60,626 bases of DNA from UBA2421 sp002343075 (GTDB lineage Bacteria; Planctomycetota; Phycisphaerae; Tepidisphaerales; Tepidisphaeraceae). The translations under genes were made by a program, and so were the position numbers. Under the pieces are notes generated by a model that worked only from the letters and a program-made list of their open reading frames with translations, was not told the DNA's origin and searched no databases. Location of the stretch: positions 1 through 60,626 of the forward strand of contig CALJLN010000040.1 in assembly GCA_937982565.1 (NCBI GenBank). The letters are read 5' to 3'. Numbering within the stretch: position 1 is the first letter of the stretch; each line of letters opens with the position of its first letter. Below, piece by piece: positions 33,596-42,489 of the stretch.

Positions 33596-34846
33596 GTGCG
33601 ATTCAGTATCATCGTCGCCGGGATAACTGCGATGCTGGGGTTCGGCTGTAAATCGAGCGAGTCTTTCACAAGCTTGCCCGCGCAGCCGTCAGGCTTCTTC
33701 GCCACGCCGCGCGATGGAAGCGTCACCGATCTGGCCGCACGTACGCCAACAAGCCGGCCCGTCGAACCCCCTCGCGAGCCGAGGCTGATCGAGCAGAGCG
33801 ACCGCTCCACCTTGATTTATCCCTGCCGAAACGCGCGAAGCGAGGTGCTCGCGAGCGCTATCGACGGGCTTGTCAGCCCGGAAGGATCAATCGAGGCATC
33901 GAGCGTCCTGAACTCGCTGGTTGTGTACGATCGCGCCGAAAACGTGCAGACCATGCTCACCGTCTTAAAGGAGTTGGATCGACCGACGAACCAACTTCTG
34001 GTCGAAGCCCGCGTGCTCGAAGTTACGCTGGATCAGGATCTGGAAAGTGAAATCCGGCACTTCCTCAGCGTTGCTGGCGACGACTCTGTCGTCCAGACGA
34101 TTGACACCAAGTTTGACACGCCCGGCTCGGCTCCACTTCTAGGGCAGGGTCTTAACCTCGCGCTGCGGACAATTGGCGCAGATGACGTCAAGCTTGATAA
34201 CTTTGTCCGAGTCTTGCTCACGCGAGGAAAGGCCAAGATCCTTTCTTCACCCAACTTGATTGTCTCGCCAGGAACAGAGGCGAGCATCATCACCGGTCAG
34301 GAAGTGCCGATCCAATCAGTGACAACGGTGGGATCAAGTCAGAGCACAACAACGCAGTTCAAACGCGTCGGCATCAAGCTCAGGGTCAACCTCCTTCAGC
34401 TTGCCGGGGACACAGCGCGCCTGGAGTTGAACCCCGAAGTATCAACCGTTATCCGGTTCATCACCACCGGGCAGGTCGAGGGGCAGGAGATTCAGAACCC
34501 GATCGTGGCCATTCGCAACATCACCAGCACCTTGTCCTTGCGAGACGGCGAGATTCTAACCGTCGGCGGGCTGCTCAGCACCGAGGATCGGCTCAATACC
34601 CGAGGCATTCCCGGCTTGCAGGATGTACCCGGAATCGGCCTGGCGTTTCAAAGCCGGCGGGAACAGCAGGTGCGGACGCAGGTGATCTTCTTCTTGCGTG
34701 TACACATCATCCCCGCAGGGGAGCCTAATCAGATTCGCGTGCTCCAGCCCGATGCGGGGTTTGAAGCGATCGACAAAATGATGGCAACCACCCTGCCTTC
34801 TACGACACAAAAATCGAGCGATACGCAAGATCGGAGCGCGCCATGA
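33596..34846 (+). CDS. Short GspD/PilQ-type secretin
   Basis: 416 aa. A signal sequence ending near a possible, imperfect lipobox (LGFGC) opens the protein. A Pro-rich linker follows, then a single N1-like domain (LIYPCRNARSEVLASAIDGLV...TVLKELDRPTNQLLVEARVLEVT) and the secretin channel core. Core marks are LSSPNLIVSPGTEASIITGQEVP, FKRVGIKLRVNL and LSLRDGEILTVGGLLSTED. Secretins form large outer-membrane rings. At this length it lacks the multiple N domains of type II secretion. The GTG at 33596 gives the best signal peptide. Its stop overlaps the adaptor start (ATGA), placing it first in an exporter operon. Confidence 0.88.
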   Translation: MRFSIIVAGITAMLGFGCKSSESFTSLPAQPSGFFATPRDGSVTDLAARTPTSRPVEPPREPRLIEQSDRSTLIYPCRNARSEVLASAIDGLVSPEGSIEASSVLNSLVVYDRAENVQTMLTVLKELDRPTNQLLVEARVLEVTLDQDLESEIRHFLSVAGDDSVVQTIDTKFDTPGSAPLLGQGLNLALRTIGADDVKLDNFVRVLLTRGKAKILSSPNLIVSPGTEASIITGQEVPIQSVTTVGSSQSTTTQFKRVGIKLRVNLLQLAGDTARLELNPEVSTVIRFITTGQVEGQEIQNPIVAIRNITSTLSLRDGEILTVGGLLSTEDRLNTRGIPGLQDVPGIGLAFQSRREQQVRTQVIFFLRVHIIPAGEPNQIRVLQPDAGFEAIDKMMATTLPSTTQKSSDTQDRSAP

Positions 34847-36399
34847 ACGCGCTTCGACCCAAAACCGGCTGGCTGTGGCTCATCCTGGGCGTGGTCATCG
34901 TCACGGCGGTCGCCGGAATCAGCCCCCGCGCCCGCGGACTGTTCTTCGGCAGTGAAGGCGCGGCTGTAAACTCGGAGAGCACCCGGTCAAAGGTCGAAAC
35001 CGCGATTGCAACACGCCAAACCCTCAAAGTCGTGTTCGTGGAGTTGGGCAGGCTGCGCGCGATCAAAAGCGAGTTGATCTTTCCCATGATCAGCGGACGA
35101 CAACTCAAGATTACCTGGCTCGTGCCGGAAGGTAGCACCGTCACGAAAGGTGATCGGTTGGTCAGCTTTGAGAGCAAGGAGTTTGAAGAGCAGCTTCTGA
35201 CCATGAACGGCGAACTGGAGGCGGCGCGCAATGAGTTGATCGTCGCAGAGGCTGCGGTTGATATTGCGTTGTCTACGGGTAAGAGTGCCGTCGCCACCGC
35301 CAAGACAAAGCTCAAGCAGGCCGAGGTCGAGTGGAAAACCTACCGCGACCTCGAAGGCCCGAAACGTATCGGCGAACTTGATAAATCGATCAATGAAAGC
35401 CGTACACGATTGCTGGAAGCTGCCAAGGGCCTGGAAGACGCCCGCAGGGCGATGGACGACCAGCTTTTCATTGAAGACGAGCAGAGAAAGGTCCTGGAAG
35501 GCCGCCTCGGCGACGCCCGCGATTCATCCGACACGGCCAAGCGCATTCTCGACAACTTTCTGCTGCAGAAGAAGATCTTCCGACAATATGAATATCCGCA
35601 GCAATTCGACGCAAAGCGCGAAGCCTTCATCAATGCCGAGTTGGATGTAAAGAAAGCCGAAACCACCGCTGCGCGCGAGAACACGCAGAAAGAGGCGGAA
35701 CTGGCCAAAGTGAGGGAAAAAATCTCCCGATTAGACCGCAACATTGCGACGACCAAAGACAACATCTCGAAATGCACAATTCTCGCGCCGTGCGATGGGC
35801 TGATTGTCTACGGCGACCCAAACTCCAACATCTATTACGGCGAACGCCTGGCCGTCGGCGCAAGCTGGTATGGTGGAAATGCCATGATGAACATCCCCGA
35901 TTTGAGCGCCTTTGAAGTCGACCTCGGAATTCCGGAGGAGTACCGCGGTCGGGTGCAGGAAGCGGCACCGGTCAACATCAGCCTCGATGCGGTTCCCGAC
36001 CTGACTATTGCCGGCAAGCTCAAGTCGATTGCCCGCGTGACGCAAACGGACAATTACTACGACGACGGCTCCAGTGGACGCAAATTCAAATCGGTCGTGT
36101 CACTCGATTCGACTGACACCCGCCTCATCAGCGGCATGTCGGCGCGCGTGGAGATCATTGCCGATGCGGTGGAGAATGCACTGTGCATCCCGGTCGACGG
36201 CGTTTTCAACGTCGGCGGCAGCCCCTCGGTGTTTGTGAAAGAAAGTGGACGGCTCACCCCCCGGCGGGTCAAGCCCGGGAAACGCAACGACAGTTTCGTT
36301 CAGATCGTCGAAGGATTGACCGACGGCGAGGCGATTTCCCTCATCGCCCCACCCGATTTCCAGAACAACGCCACAACACAACCGGCACAAAAGCTGTGA
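34843..36399 (+). CDS. HlyD/MacA-like periplasmic adaptor
   Basis: 518 aa. An N-terminal membrane helix (about 10-27) is followed by the first lipoyl half (LVPEGSTVTKGDRLVSFESKEFE, about 100-125). A very long alpha-helical coiled coil (about 125-300) comes next, then the second lipoyl half (ILAPCDGLIVYGDP), a beta-barrel domain and a membrane-proximal domain (LISGMSARVEIIADAV...CIPVDGVF). MacA-type adaptors bridge an inner-membrane ABC transporter to an outer-membrane duct. The hairpin is long for MacA. It overlaps the secretin by 4 bases and the ATPase by 4 bases, so the genes are translationally coupled. Confidence 0.88.
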   Translation: MNALRPKTGWLWLILGVVIVTAVAGISPRARGLFFGSEGAAVNSESTRSKVETAIATRQTLKVVFVELGRLRAIKSELIFPMISGRQLKITWLVPEGSTVTKGDRLVSFESKEFEEQLLTMNGELEAARNELIVAEAAVDIALSTGKSAVATAKTKLKQAEVEWKTYRDLEGPKRIGELDKSINESRTRLLEAAKGLEDARRAMDDQLFIEDEQRKVLEGRLGDARDSSDTAKRILDNFLLQKKIFRQYEYPQQFDAKREAFINAELDVKKAETTAARENTQKEAELAKVREKISRLDRNIATTKDNISKCTILAPCDGLIVYGDPNSNIYYGERLAVGASWYGGNAMMNIPDLSAFEVDLGIPEEYRGRVQEAAPVNISLDAVPDLTIAGKLKSIARVTQTDNYYDDGSSGRKFKSVVSLDSTDTRLISGMSARVEIIADAVENALCIPVDGVFNVGGSPSVFVKESGRLTPRRVKPGKRNDSFVQIVEGLTDGEAISLIAPPDFQNNATTQPAQKL

Positions 36400-37073
36400 A
36401 TCATCCCGCCGTCATTTCGTTGCAGAATGTCCACAAGTTCTATCGATCGGGAGAGCGCCGGCTGCATGTGCTGCGCGGAATCTCGATGGAGGTGCGCACG
36501 GGGGAATACGTCGCCATCATGGGACCCAGTGGCAGCGGCAAGAGCACCATGCTGAACCTGCTCGGTCTGCTGGATGTGGCCGACGCCGGAACATATATCC
36601 TTGCCGGCGAAGATGTCTCCCGCATGCCCGAGCATCTGCTTTCGCGGCTACGTAACAGGCAGATTGGCTTCGTCTTTCAGTCGTTTAATCTGTTTCAGCA
36701 ACTCACGGTGCAGCAGAACATTGAAGTACCCATGAGTTACGGCGGTGTCCCCATTCTCGAACGCCGTCGCCGCGCGCGAATGCTAGCGGAGCGAGTTGGG
36801 CTTTCCGAGCGGCTGCATCATCGTCCCATGCAGTTGTCCGGCGGTGAAATGCAGCGGGTCGCCATCGCCCGGGCCATGGCCAACCAACCCTCACTCATCC
36901 TCGCCGACGAACCCACTGGCAACCTCGACGAGGCGACCGGAGAAGAAGTGCTTCGCCTCTTCGAAGAGCTTGTTTCACAGGGCACGAGCATCATCCTTGT
37001 TACCCACAATCCATCGTACCGCGCACGCGTGCAGAAGGTCCTGCAGATGAAAGGTGGTGAACTGTTCGCTTAG
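36396..37073 (+). CDS. MacB/LolD-type ABC transporter ATPase
   Basis: 225 aa. Walker A is GPSGSGKST, the signature motif is LSGGEMQRVAIARA, Walker B is LILADEPTG, and the H-loop is in ILVTHNPSY. It belongs to the type VII (mechanotransmission) ABC ATPases. The GTG start overlaps the adaptor stop as GTGA. In E. coli MacB the ATPase and permease are fused; here they are separate genes, 12 bases apart. It powers the permease encoded next. Confidence 0.92.
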   Translation: MNHPAVISLQNVHKFYRSGERRLHVLRGISMEVRTGEYVAIMGPSGSGKSTMLNLLGLLDVADAGTYILAGEDVSRMPEHLLSRLRNRQIGFVFQSFNLFQQLTVQQNIEVPMSYGGVPILERRRRARMLAERVGLSERLHHRPMQLSGGEMQRVAIARAMANQPSLILADEPTGNLDEATGEEVLRLFEELVSQGTSIILVTHNPSYRARVQKVLQMKGGELFA

Positions 37074-37085
37074 CAACCGAGTATC

Positions 37086-38363
37086 ATGGATCTATTCGAA
37101 ACAATTCGCACGGCACTGCTCGACCTTGCCACCCGCAAGTTTCGATCCGCCCTGGCCACACTTGGCATCATGTTTGCTGTGGCTTCGGTGCTGGCCATGA
37201 TTTCGATAAGCGACGGTGCCCGACGGGAGACATTGAACCGCATCGCACTTCTAGGGGTGGACAACGTTATCATACGAACCGTCAAGCCGCCCAAGCCGGA
37301 AGTCGCCCCTACCGACTCCGCTCAACAGCAGCAGAGGTATATTAGTGAGTATGGACTGAAACGCCGCGACCTCGATCACGTCCGACACACCTTTGCGCTC
37401 GTGCGGCACTCGGTAGGAGTTAAAAACACCCGGCAGACCGTCCACACCAAGACCATCAATCGCAAACTCGACCTGCCCGTCCTCGCGACCGAGCCCAGGT
37501 ACATGGAAATCACTCGATCGCGGCTGCTGGCGGGCCGGTTCCTGCATGAGACCGACTTGGAGCAAAAACTCAACATTTGCGTCATCGGTTCCCGAGCGGC
37601 GGCGAAGGTGTTTGCGTGGATCGAGCCAATCGGACAGTCGCTCCGCATCGGTAACGACTGGTATACGGTGGTCGGCGTGCTGGACAACGATTCCGCCGCT
37701 CGCGACGCCGGCGGGGATGACATTGCAAACGCCATTTTCATTCCTATCACAACCGCGGGCATGCGTTACGGCGACGTGAGCATGCAACGCAATGAAGGTA
37801 CGCGTGAGATTAACAAGATCGAGTTGGATGCGATCTACATCCAGTTGGAAGAGCAGGCGGCGGTCGAGCCGACCGCGGCGCGGTTGGGGCATTATCTATC
37901 TTCGAACAGGGAACGACAGGACTATGAGTTGGTCGTCCCGCTGGAGTTGATGAAGCAATCGGCTGCGACGCAGCGCATCTTTACCATCGTCATGGCTTCG
38001 ATCGCTGGAATCTCGTTACTGATCGGCGGTATCGGCATCATGAACATCATGCTTGCCAACGTTTCCGAGCGACGCAAGGAAATCGGCACCCGCAGGGCGC
38101 TTGGCGCCCGTCGGCTCGACATCGTGAGGCAGTTTTTGGTCGAATCGGCGACTCTCACCACGCTCGGCGGGCTGGTGGGGCTGGCCCTCGGCTATGGCTT
38201 ATCGCAACTGGTCGCCGGATACGCCGGCTGGCCGACTTATGTTGCCCCGATTACGGTTTTCTTAAGCTTGAGTGTGTCAATCATTAGTGGGCTGGCGTTT
38301 GGCCTGTGGCCGGCATGGGTCGCGGCCAACACAAACCCAATTGAAGCGCTTCGGTCCGACTAG
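37086..38363 (+). CDS. MacB/FtsX-type ABC transporter permease
   Basis: 425 aa. A first membrane helix (FRSALATLGIMFAVASVLAMISI) is followed by a periplasmic MacB core domain of about 230 residues. Three C-terminal helices end it, with the NIMLANVSERRKEIGTRRALGARRLDIVRQF coupling segment between the second and third (spanning about 320-350). This is the FtsX-like four-helix topology. It works with the ATPase just upstream and the adaptor. The gene ends on the base before the stop of the convergent hydrolase gene. Confidence 0.93.
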   Translation: MDLFETIRTALLDLATRKFRSALATLGIMFAVASVLAMISISDGARRETLNRIALLGVDNVIIRTVKPPKPEVAPTDSAQQQQRYISEYGLKRRDLDHVRHTFALVRHSVGVKNTRQTVHTKTINRKLDLPVLATEPRYMEITRSRLLAGRFLHETDLEQKLNICVIGSRAAAKVFAWIEPIGQSLRIGNDWYTVVGVLDNDSAARDAGGDDIANAIFIPITTAGMRYGDVSMQRNEGTREINKIELDAIYIQLEEQAAVEPTAARLGHYLSSNRERQDYELVVPLELMKQSAATQRIFTIVMASIAGISLLIGGIGIMNIMLANVSERRKEIGTRRALGARRLDIVRQFLVESATLTTLGGLVGLALGYGLSQLVAGYAGWPTYVAPITVFLSLSVSIISGLAFGLWPAWVAANTNPIEALRSD

Positions 38364-39035
38364 CTAACGAGCCATCACTTCATCGATCGCGCGGGCCCAA
38401 AGTGCATACTGCGCCGCGGAAGGATGCAGGCCATCTTCGGCTACGAGCGCCGGCTGGGTCGCCGCGCGACGCGATATCGCAGTCAGGTCCACGAAGGTCA
38501 CAAGCCGGGTAACCGCCGTGCTTCGGCAGACTTCATTGAAGGCATCGATCTGCTGCGCGATGATCTCACGATCCCGGCCTTCGGCAAACGGCATAACGCC
38601 CCAATCGGGGATCGACACGACGATGACCCTTCCGGAATCGCCCCCGGCCAGAGCGACGGCGCGTTCGAGCACACTCGCGAACGCAGCTCGAAACGCCTCG
38701 GCCGTGCCCCCCCGGTACTGATCGTTCACGCCGATCAGCAGCGTCACATAGTCAAACGGCCCGGCAGGTTTTTGTGCGTCAATCGCCGCATGCAATTCCC
38801 CGGTTGTCCAGCCCGTGCGGGCGATGATCGCCACGTCGCCGATCATGACACCCCGCTCCCGAAGCCGCCGGCTGAGTTGCACGGGCCATCGATGCTCTGC
38901 TTCCACCGATTCGCCGATGGTGTATGAATCGCCCAGCGCCAGCATTCGCAGCGTGCCATCTGAAAATGTCATCGGATTTCGCTCGCAGGAAAGTGATGCC
39001 GCACAACACAGAACTAGCGCCAGCACGCATCTCAC
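38364..39035 (-). CDS. SGNH/GDSL hydrolase, exported
   Basis: 223 aa. An N-terminal hydrophobic signal (VLALVLCCAASLSC) could be a lipoprotein signal, though the lipobox is not standard. The catalytic blocks are all present: ALGDSYTIGE (nucleophile Ser), ARTGWTT (Gly), IGVNDQYRG (Asn) and EDGLHPS (Asp/His). It should be an esterase or carbohydrate deacetylase in the envelope. The GTG start overlaps the truncated haemoglobin stop (GTGA), so the pair is translationally coupled. Confidence 0.88.
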   Translation of the reverse strand: MRCVLALVLCCAASLSCERNPMTFSDGTLRMLALGDSYTIGESVEAEHRWPVQLSRRLRERGVMIGDVAIIARTGWTTGELHAAIDAQKPAGPFDYVTLLIGVNDQYRGGTAEAFRAAFASVLERAVALAGGDSGRVIVVSIPDWGVMPFAEGRDREIIAQQIDAFNEVCRSTAVTRLVTFVDLTAISRRAATQPALVAEDGLHPSAAQYALWARAIDEVMAR

Positions 39036-39424
39036 TGGGTTCCATCCGCTCGGTTAATGAGAAAATTCGCACTTTCGCTGAAGTATCGCCGCAGCAACTG
39101 CGCGGGCTCTGGCGGAAACGCAGCATCAGTGAGCGCCTCCTGCATCACCTGCACCCACCGATCAGCGGCGGCGCGGTCGATTGCAAAAGCGGCGTGGCGC
39201 ATGCGGAGACGCGGATGCCCGCGCGCCTGCACATAGCTGTCCGGCCCGCCGAAGCGATAGGTAAGAAAACTGCAGAGCCGCTGCTCTGCGCCGGTCAGGT
39301 CGTGTTTCGGGTAAATCGCACTCAGGAGAGGATCGCTCGCGACCCGCCGAAAAAATGCCGCCGTCAGAGTTGCGAAGCCGGCTTCGCCAATCGCCAGATA
39401 AACATCCTGCTCGCTCAGGGGCAT
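39032..39424 (-). CDS. Group II truncated haemoglobin
   Basis: 130 aa. Family marks are EAGFATLTAAFFRRV, IYPKHDLTGAEQRLCSFLTYRFGGP, and RGHPRLRMRHAAFAI, which contains the proximal haem-binding histidine. It then ends with WVQVMQEAL and a final FLINRADG. Group II truncated globins bind oxygen and take part in NO or peroxide detoxification. The ATG at 39424 gives a normal N-terminus; a GTG nine codons upstream is possible. It follows an epimerase gene by 39 bases and overlaps the hydrolase gene by four. Confidence 0.85.
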   Translation of the reverse strand: MPLSEQDVYLAIGEAGFATLTAAFFRRVASDPLLSAIYPKHDLTGAEQRLCSFLTYRFGGPDSYVQARGHPRLRMRHAAFAIDRAAADRWVQVMQEALTDAAFPPEPAQLLRRYFSESANFLINRADGTQ

Positions 39425-39463
39425 ACCGCTTTGACGATACAGCCACCGCACCGGGCGATCAAT

Positions 39464-40405
39464 TCACCCGGATGGTCTGGTTTTTGCTGTCTGGGTGTAC
39501 CACTCGATTGTGTGCCGTAGTCCGACATCCAGGGGCGTGACGGGGGCGTCTCCCAGCAACCGATGCCGTGAGGCGGTGTCGGCGGCGAACTCCTGTTCGT
39601 CGGCGCGGTCGGCCAATTCGCCAAAAATCGGCTTGACGCGCGAGTTCATCATCTCCCCAAGCCGCCGGGCTACCGCGCGGACGGGCGTAAGCACGCCCGT
39701 TCCGATATCGATCGTCTTTCCCGCCAGCCCCGGCACCGCGGCGGCGAGGGCGAGGTCTCTTGCTACGTCGTCAACATACACCCAATCGACCGCGCGCCGC
39801 CCCGATGTCAGCCGTGGCGACTCGTGGCGCAGCAGGGACGTTGTGACATACGGAATCAGCTTGCGCAGATCGCGCTGGCCGGGGCCATAAACCATGAAAA
39901 TCCTGGCCAGCACAACGGGAACGCTAAATGTCTGATGAAACATCAATCCGTACGCCGCCGCCGCATGCTTGCTGGCCGAATAGGGCGACGACGGAACCAC
40001 GCGACCGCCGGAAGCCGCCTGCGGGTCTTCCTGCGACCCGGCAAGGACAATCCGCTCACATTGATGCTTCGCTGCAGCCTCGAGTAGCCACACGGTCGAT
40101 GCCAGGTTGGCGAGAAACGTTGGCGCAACCTGTTCTATCGACCGCGCCGCCGATGTCGCGCCGGCGAGATGGAAGATCACGTCAAAGCGATTTCGCTCAA
40201 AGACAGCTCTCACTTCCGCGGGTTGAGCCAGATCGAGTGAGATTGTCTCATCGACACAATCGAGCTGCGCTTCCGATCGAGTGGTGCCCAAGACCCGCAC
40301 GCCATTTTCTCGCAATAACCCGCACAGCCGAGCGCCAATAAACCCACCCGCACCGGTGACCAGCGCGGTCTTTCCACGGAGAGGCTTGAGGCTGTCCAAC
40401 TGCAT
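39464..40405 (-). CDS. NAD-dependent epimerase/dehydratase (extended SDR)
   Basis: 313 aa. It has a Rossmann fold with TGAGGFIGARL for NAD(P), HLAGATSA, and the catalytic Y-x-x-x-K in YSASKHAAA. Substrate-domain blocks are VVLARIFMVYGPGQ and VDWVYVDDVARDL. The likely substrate is a nucleotide sugar, consistent with glycosyltransferase genes nearby at 10.8 and 42 kb, but it cannot be named. First gene of a minus-strand run with the truncated haemoglobin and hydrolase; divergent from the zinc-ribbon membrane gene. Confidence 0.9.
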   Translation of the reverse strand: MQLDSLKPLRGKTALVTGAGGFIGARLCGLLRENGVRVLGTTRSEAQLDCVDETISLDLAQPAEVRAVFERNRFDVIFHLAGATSAARSIEQVAPTFLANLASTVWLLEAAAKHQCERIVLAGSQEDPQAASGGRVVPSSPYSASKHAAAAYGLMFHQTFSVPVVLARIFMVYGPGQRDLRKLIPYVTTSLLRHESPRLTSGRRAVDWVYVDDVARDLALAAAVPGLAGKTIDIGTGVLTPVRAVARRLGEMMNSRVKPIFGELADRADEQEFAADTASRHRLLGDAPVTPLDVGLRHTIEWYTQTAKTRPSG

Positions 40406-40589
40406 TCAAGAAACCTAATCCGGATTCGTCGGCTTGCAATACGGGAAAGGCGCAATTTCCGCCGCCCGAACGCCTCAGCCAGCCAGAAGTGAGTCACGCC
40501 GCGCGACTTATGCCGCTTATTCCGAACCTTTCGCAACCCACCCCGTCAACGCGCGATTATGATTGCCCGGCTCGTCATGGAGGATAGTG

Positions 40590-41495
40590 ATGTCGGTCGT
40601 ATCGCCGGATGCGTGGTTGGATCGAGTCGAGGTGCGCTGTGCCACCTGCGGGTATAGCTTGCGCGGCATATCGCAGGATGGGGCCTGCCCCGAATGCGGG
40701 CGGCCTGTGTCGCAGTCGGTTGAGCCTGAAGTGATTGTCTACCCGCCGGCCCAAGTGCGGTGGTCGCGCATGGTCGTGCTAGGCGTCTGCATCTGGCTGT
40801 TCGCGACATTTGAGTCAATTGGCACGGTGTTGATCATGCGTTTCAGCGACGACTACGGCGGGACGATCGCCAAGCTGAATTATGTCGGGCCGAAGGTGTG
40901 GACCGTTTCGCTCATCCAGCGGTCGGTCGGCTATCAGCCGGGCAGTTGGGGCGTTAACGGCGTAACGCGGGGATTGCTCATCGCTGTTGCAATTCTGCTT
41001 ATTACAACTCCAAAGGTAGAGCGAGGCTGGCAGGAGCCGCTACGGAGTATTCGGTACTGGGCGCGATGGGCACCGGTCATTCTCTTTGGGGGGTTTCTTG
41101 GATTATCGCTCGGAAGTGAAGGCGTCGGGTACAACGATCCGCAGGTGCGCAAGTTTGTTATGACTGCAATCGCGGGGGTCGAACTGCCTGCGACGCTGCT
41201 GCTCTACCTGCACCTTCGCAACCTGGCAAAATCACTCTGTCTTGCTGGTGCGGCATCCACATTTTTTTGGACAGGGTTGATCGCGGCGTTGTTAATGGTG
41301 GGCGCGGTCACACTTCTCACGGTCGGTTCGACGCTCGCCGACGACCGAAACGCGTTGCCGCTGCAGGCGGCGGTCAGTTTGTACATGGCCGCGTCGGTCG
41401 CGTCGGCGGCGGCGGCGCTGGGGGCGGTCATTCGTCTGACGATGGAGCTTCTACCGATCGCGCTCCAGCCGAGGCGCGGGCGAGCAACTCACTAA
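40590..41495 (+). CDS. Membrane protein with N-terminal CxxCG zinc ribbon
   Basis: 301 aa. A ribbon, CATCGYSLRG...CPECGRPV (about residues 17-40), precedes seven or so membrane helices. This CGYxLRG ribbon fused to membrane helices is very common in planctomycetes in my recollection; its role is unknown. The ATG at 40590 has GGAGG six bases upstream, so the earlier in-frame start is not used. Its last 68 bases overlap the convergent glycosyltransferase gene. Confidence 0.8.
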   Translation: MSVVSPDAWLDRVEVRCATCGYSLRGISQDGACPECGRPVSQSVEPEVIVYPPAQVRWSRMVVLGVCIWLFATFESIGTVLIMRFSDDYGGTIAKLNYVGPKVWTVSLIQRSVGYQPGSWGVNGVTRGLLIAVAILLITTPKVERGWQEPLRSIRYWARWAPVILFGGFLGLSLGSEGVGYNDPQVRKFVMTAIAGVELPATLLLYLHLRNLAKSLCLAGAASTFFWTGLIAALLMVGAVTLLTVGSTLADDRNALPLQAAVSLYMAASVASAAAALGAVIRLTMELLPIALQPRRGRATH

Positions 41496-42399
41496 CCTCC
41501 GCAAGCACGCGCGGCGTACCGAGTTCAGCGAGCGACGGTGTGGTAACAACCGAAACCGCCGGACCTGTAGGCGACCATTGTTCTGCGTTGCTGGCCGGGC
41601 CGAAGATCGCCACCGTCGGCACTCCTAGCGCCGCCGAGACATGAGCCGGGCCGGAGTCGTTACAAACAACGGCGGCGGCATTTCCGAGGAGCCTGCCAAG
41701 GTCAACCAAAGTCGCAGGTTGCACCACCGTTCCAACGCTCGCAAACTCTTCCCATACTGCCTTGCCCCATTTCTCACGCTCGACTTCACCCAGTATGTAA
41801 CGAACCGAGTGCCCTGATTGCACGAGTGCAGTTCCAAGCTCAACAAATCGTTCACGTGGCCAGTTTTTGCGCTCTGCTCCGCTGCCGGGATGCAGCAACA
41901 CGCCATCGCGCAGCACCGATCGCGAGCCATAGCCCCTCCGGAATAGCGCACTGACCATCTGCCCCACCGCCGCCGCGACGGCAGGCTGAACTGCTTTGAT
42001 TTGCTCGACCATGTATCGCGCGACATGCCCCGCGAAAGCATCCGGACATTTTGTTGTCAGGTGAATCAGTCGAGCCTCTGGCGCGATCGCTCTGACAGCA
42101 GCCGACCATTGATCATCGTCATGCGTTCCAAAGCTGAAGATCATCGCCGCGCCCGCGACGAGCTTCCTCACATTCTCCGGCGCGCCATCGGCACCTTGCC
42201 ACAGCGAGGCAAATCCACTCTCAATATCGATAGACTCAACTCCCAGAACATGTTCAGCCAGCTTCCCTTTTTGCCCAGCGGTCACATAAATCACCCTGTT
42301 TTGCGGCATGACTCGGCAGCACGCCATGGCCAGGGGCCAACTGACGACAAAGTCGCCCATTGCCCCGCTGTGAAAGATGAGCACATTTCGCTTTGTCAT
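41428..42399 (-). CDS. Glycosyltransferase family 9 (heptosyltransferase-like)
   Basis: 323 aa GT-B enzyme. The N-terminal NVLIFHSGAMGDFVVSWPLA contains the conserved G-x-G-D acceptor loop. The C-terminal domain has LHPGSGAERKNWPRERF and NDSGPAHVSAALGVPTVAIFGP for nucleotide-sugar binding. GT9 enzymes add heptose or related sugars to lipopolysaccharide cores, which implies a Gram-negative-type envelope. It overlaps the convergent membrane gene by 68 bases and is divergent from recG. Confidence 0.9.
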   Translation of the reverse strand: MTKRNVLIFHSGAMGDFVVSWPLAMACCRVMPQNRVIYVTAGQKGKLAEHVLGVESIDIESGFASLWQGADGAPENVRKLVAGAAMIFSFGTHDDDQWSAAVRAIAPEARLIHLTTKCPDAFAGHVARYMVEQIKAVQPAVAAAVGQMVSALFRRGYGSRSVLRDGVLLHPGSGAERKNWPRERFVELGTALVQSGHSVRYILGEVEREKWGKAVWEEFASVGTVVQPATLVDLGRLLGNAAAVVCNDSGPAHVSAALGVPTVAIFGPASNAEQWSPTGPAVSVVTTPSLAELGTPRVLAEVSELLARASAGARSVEAPSSDE

Positions 42400-42489
42400 C
42401 GCTCGTTGGCGATTGTGTGGGTTGATTTGAGCTTTGCAAATCCACCGGGGGTTCGTCGCCGGGGGTTGATCTCGTTATCATCGCTACAA

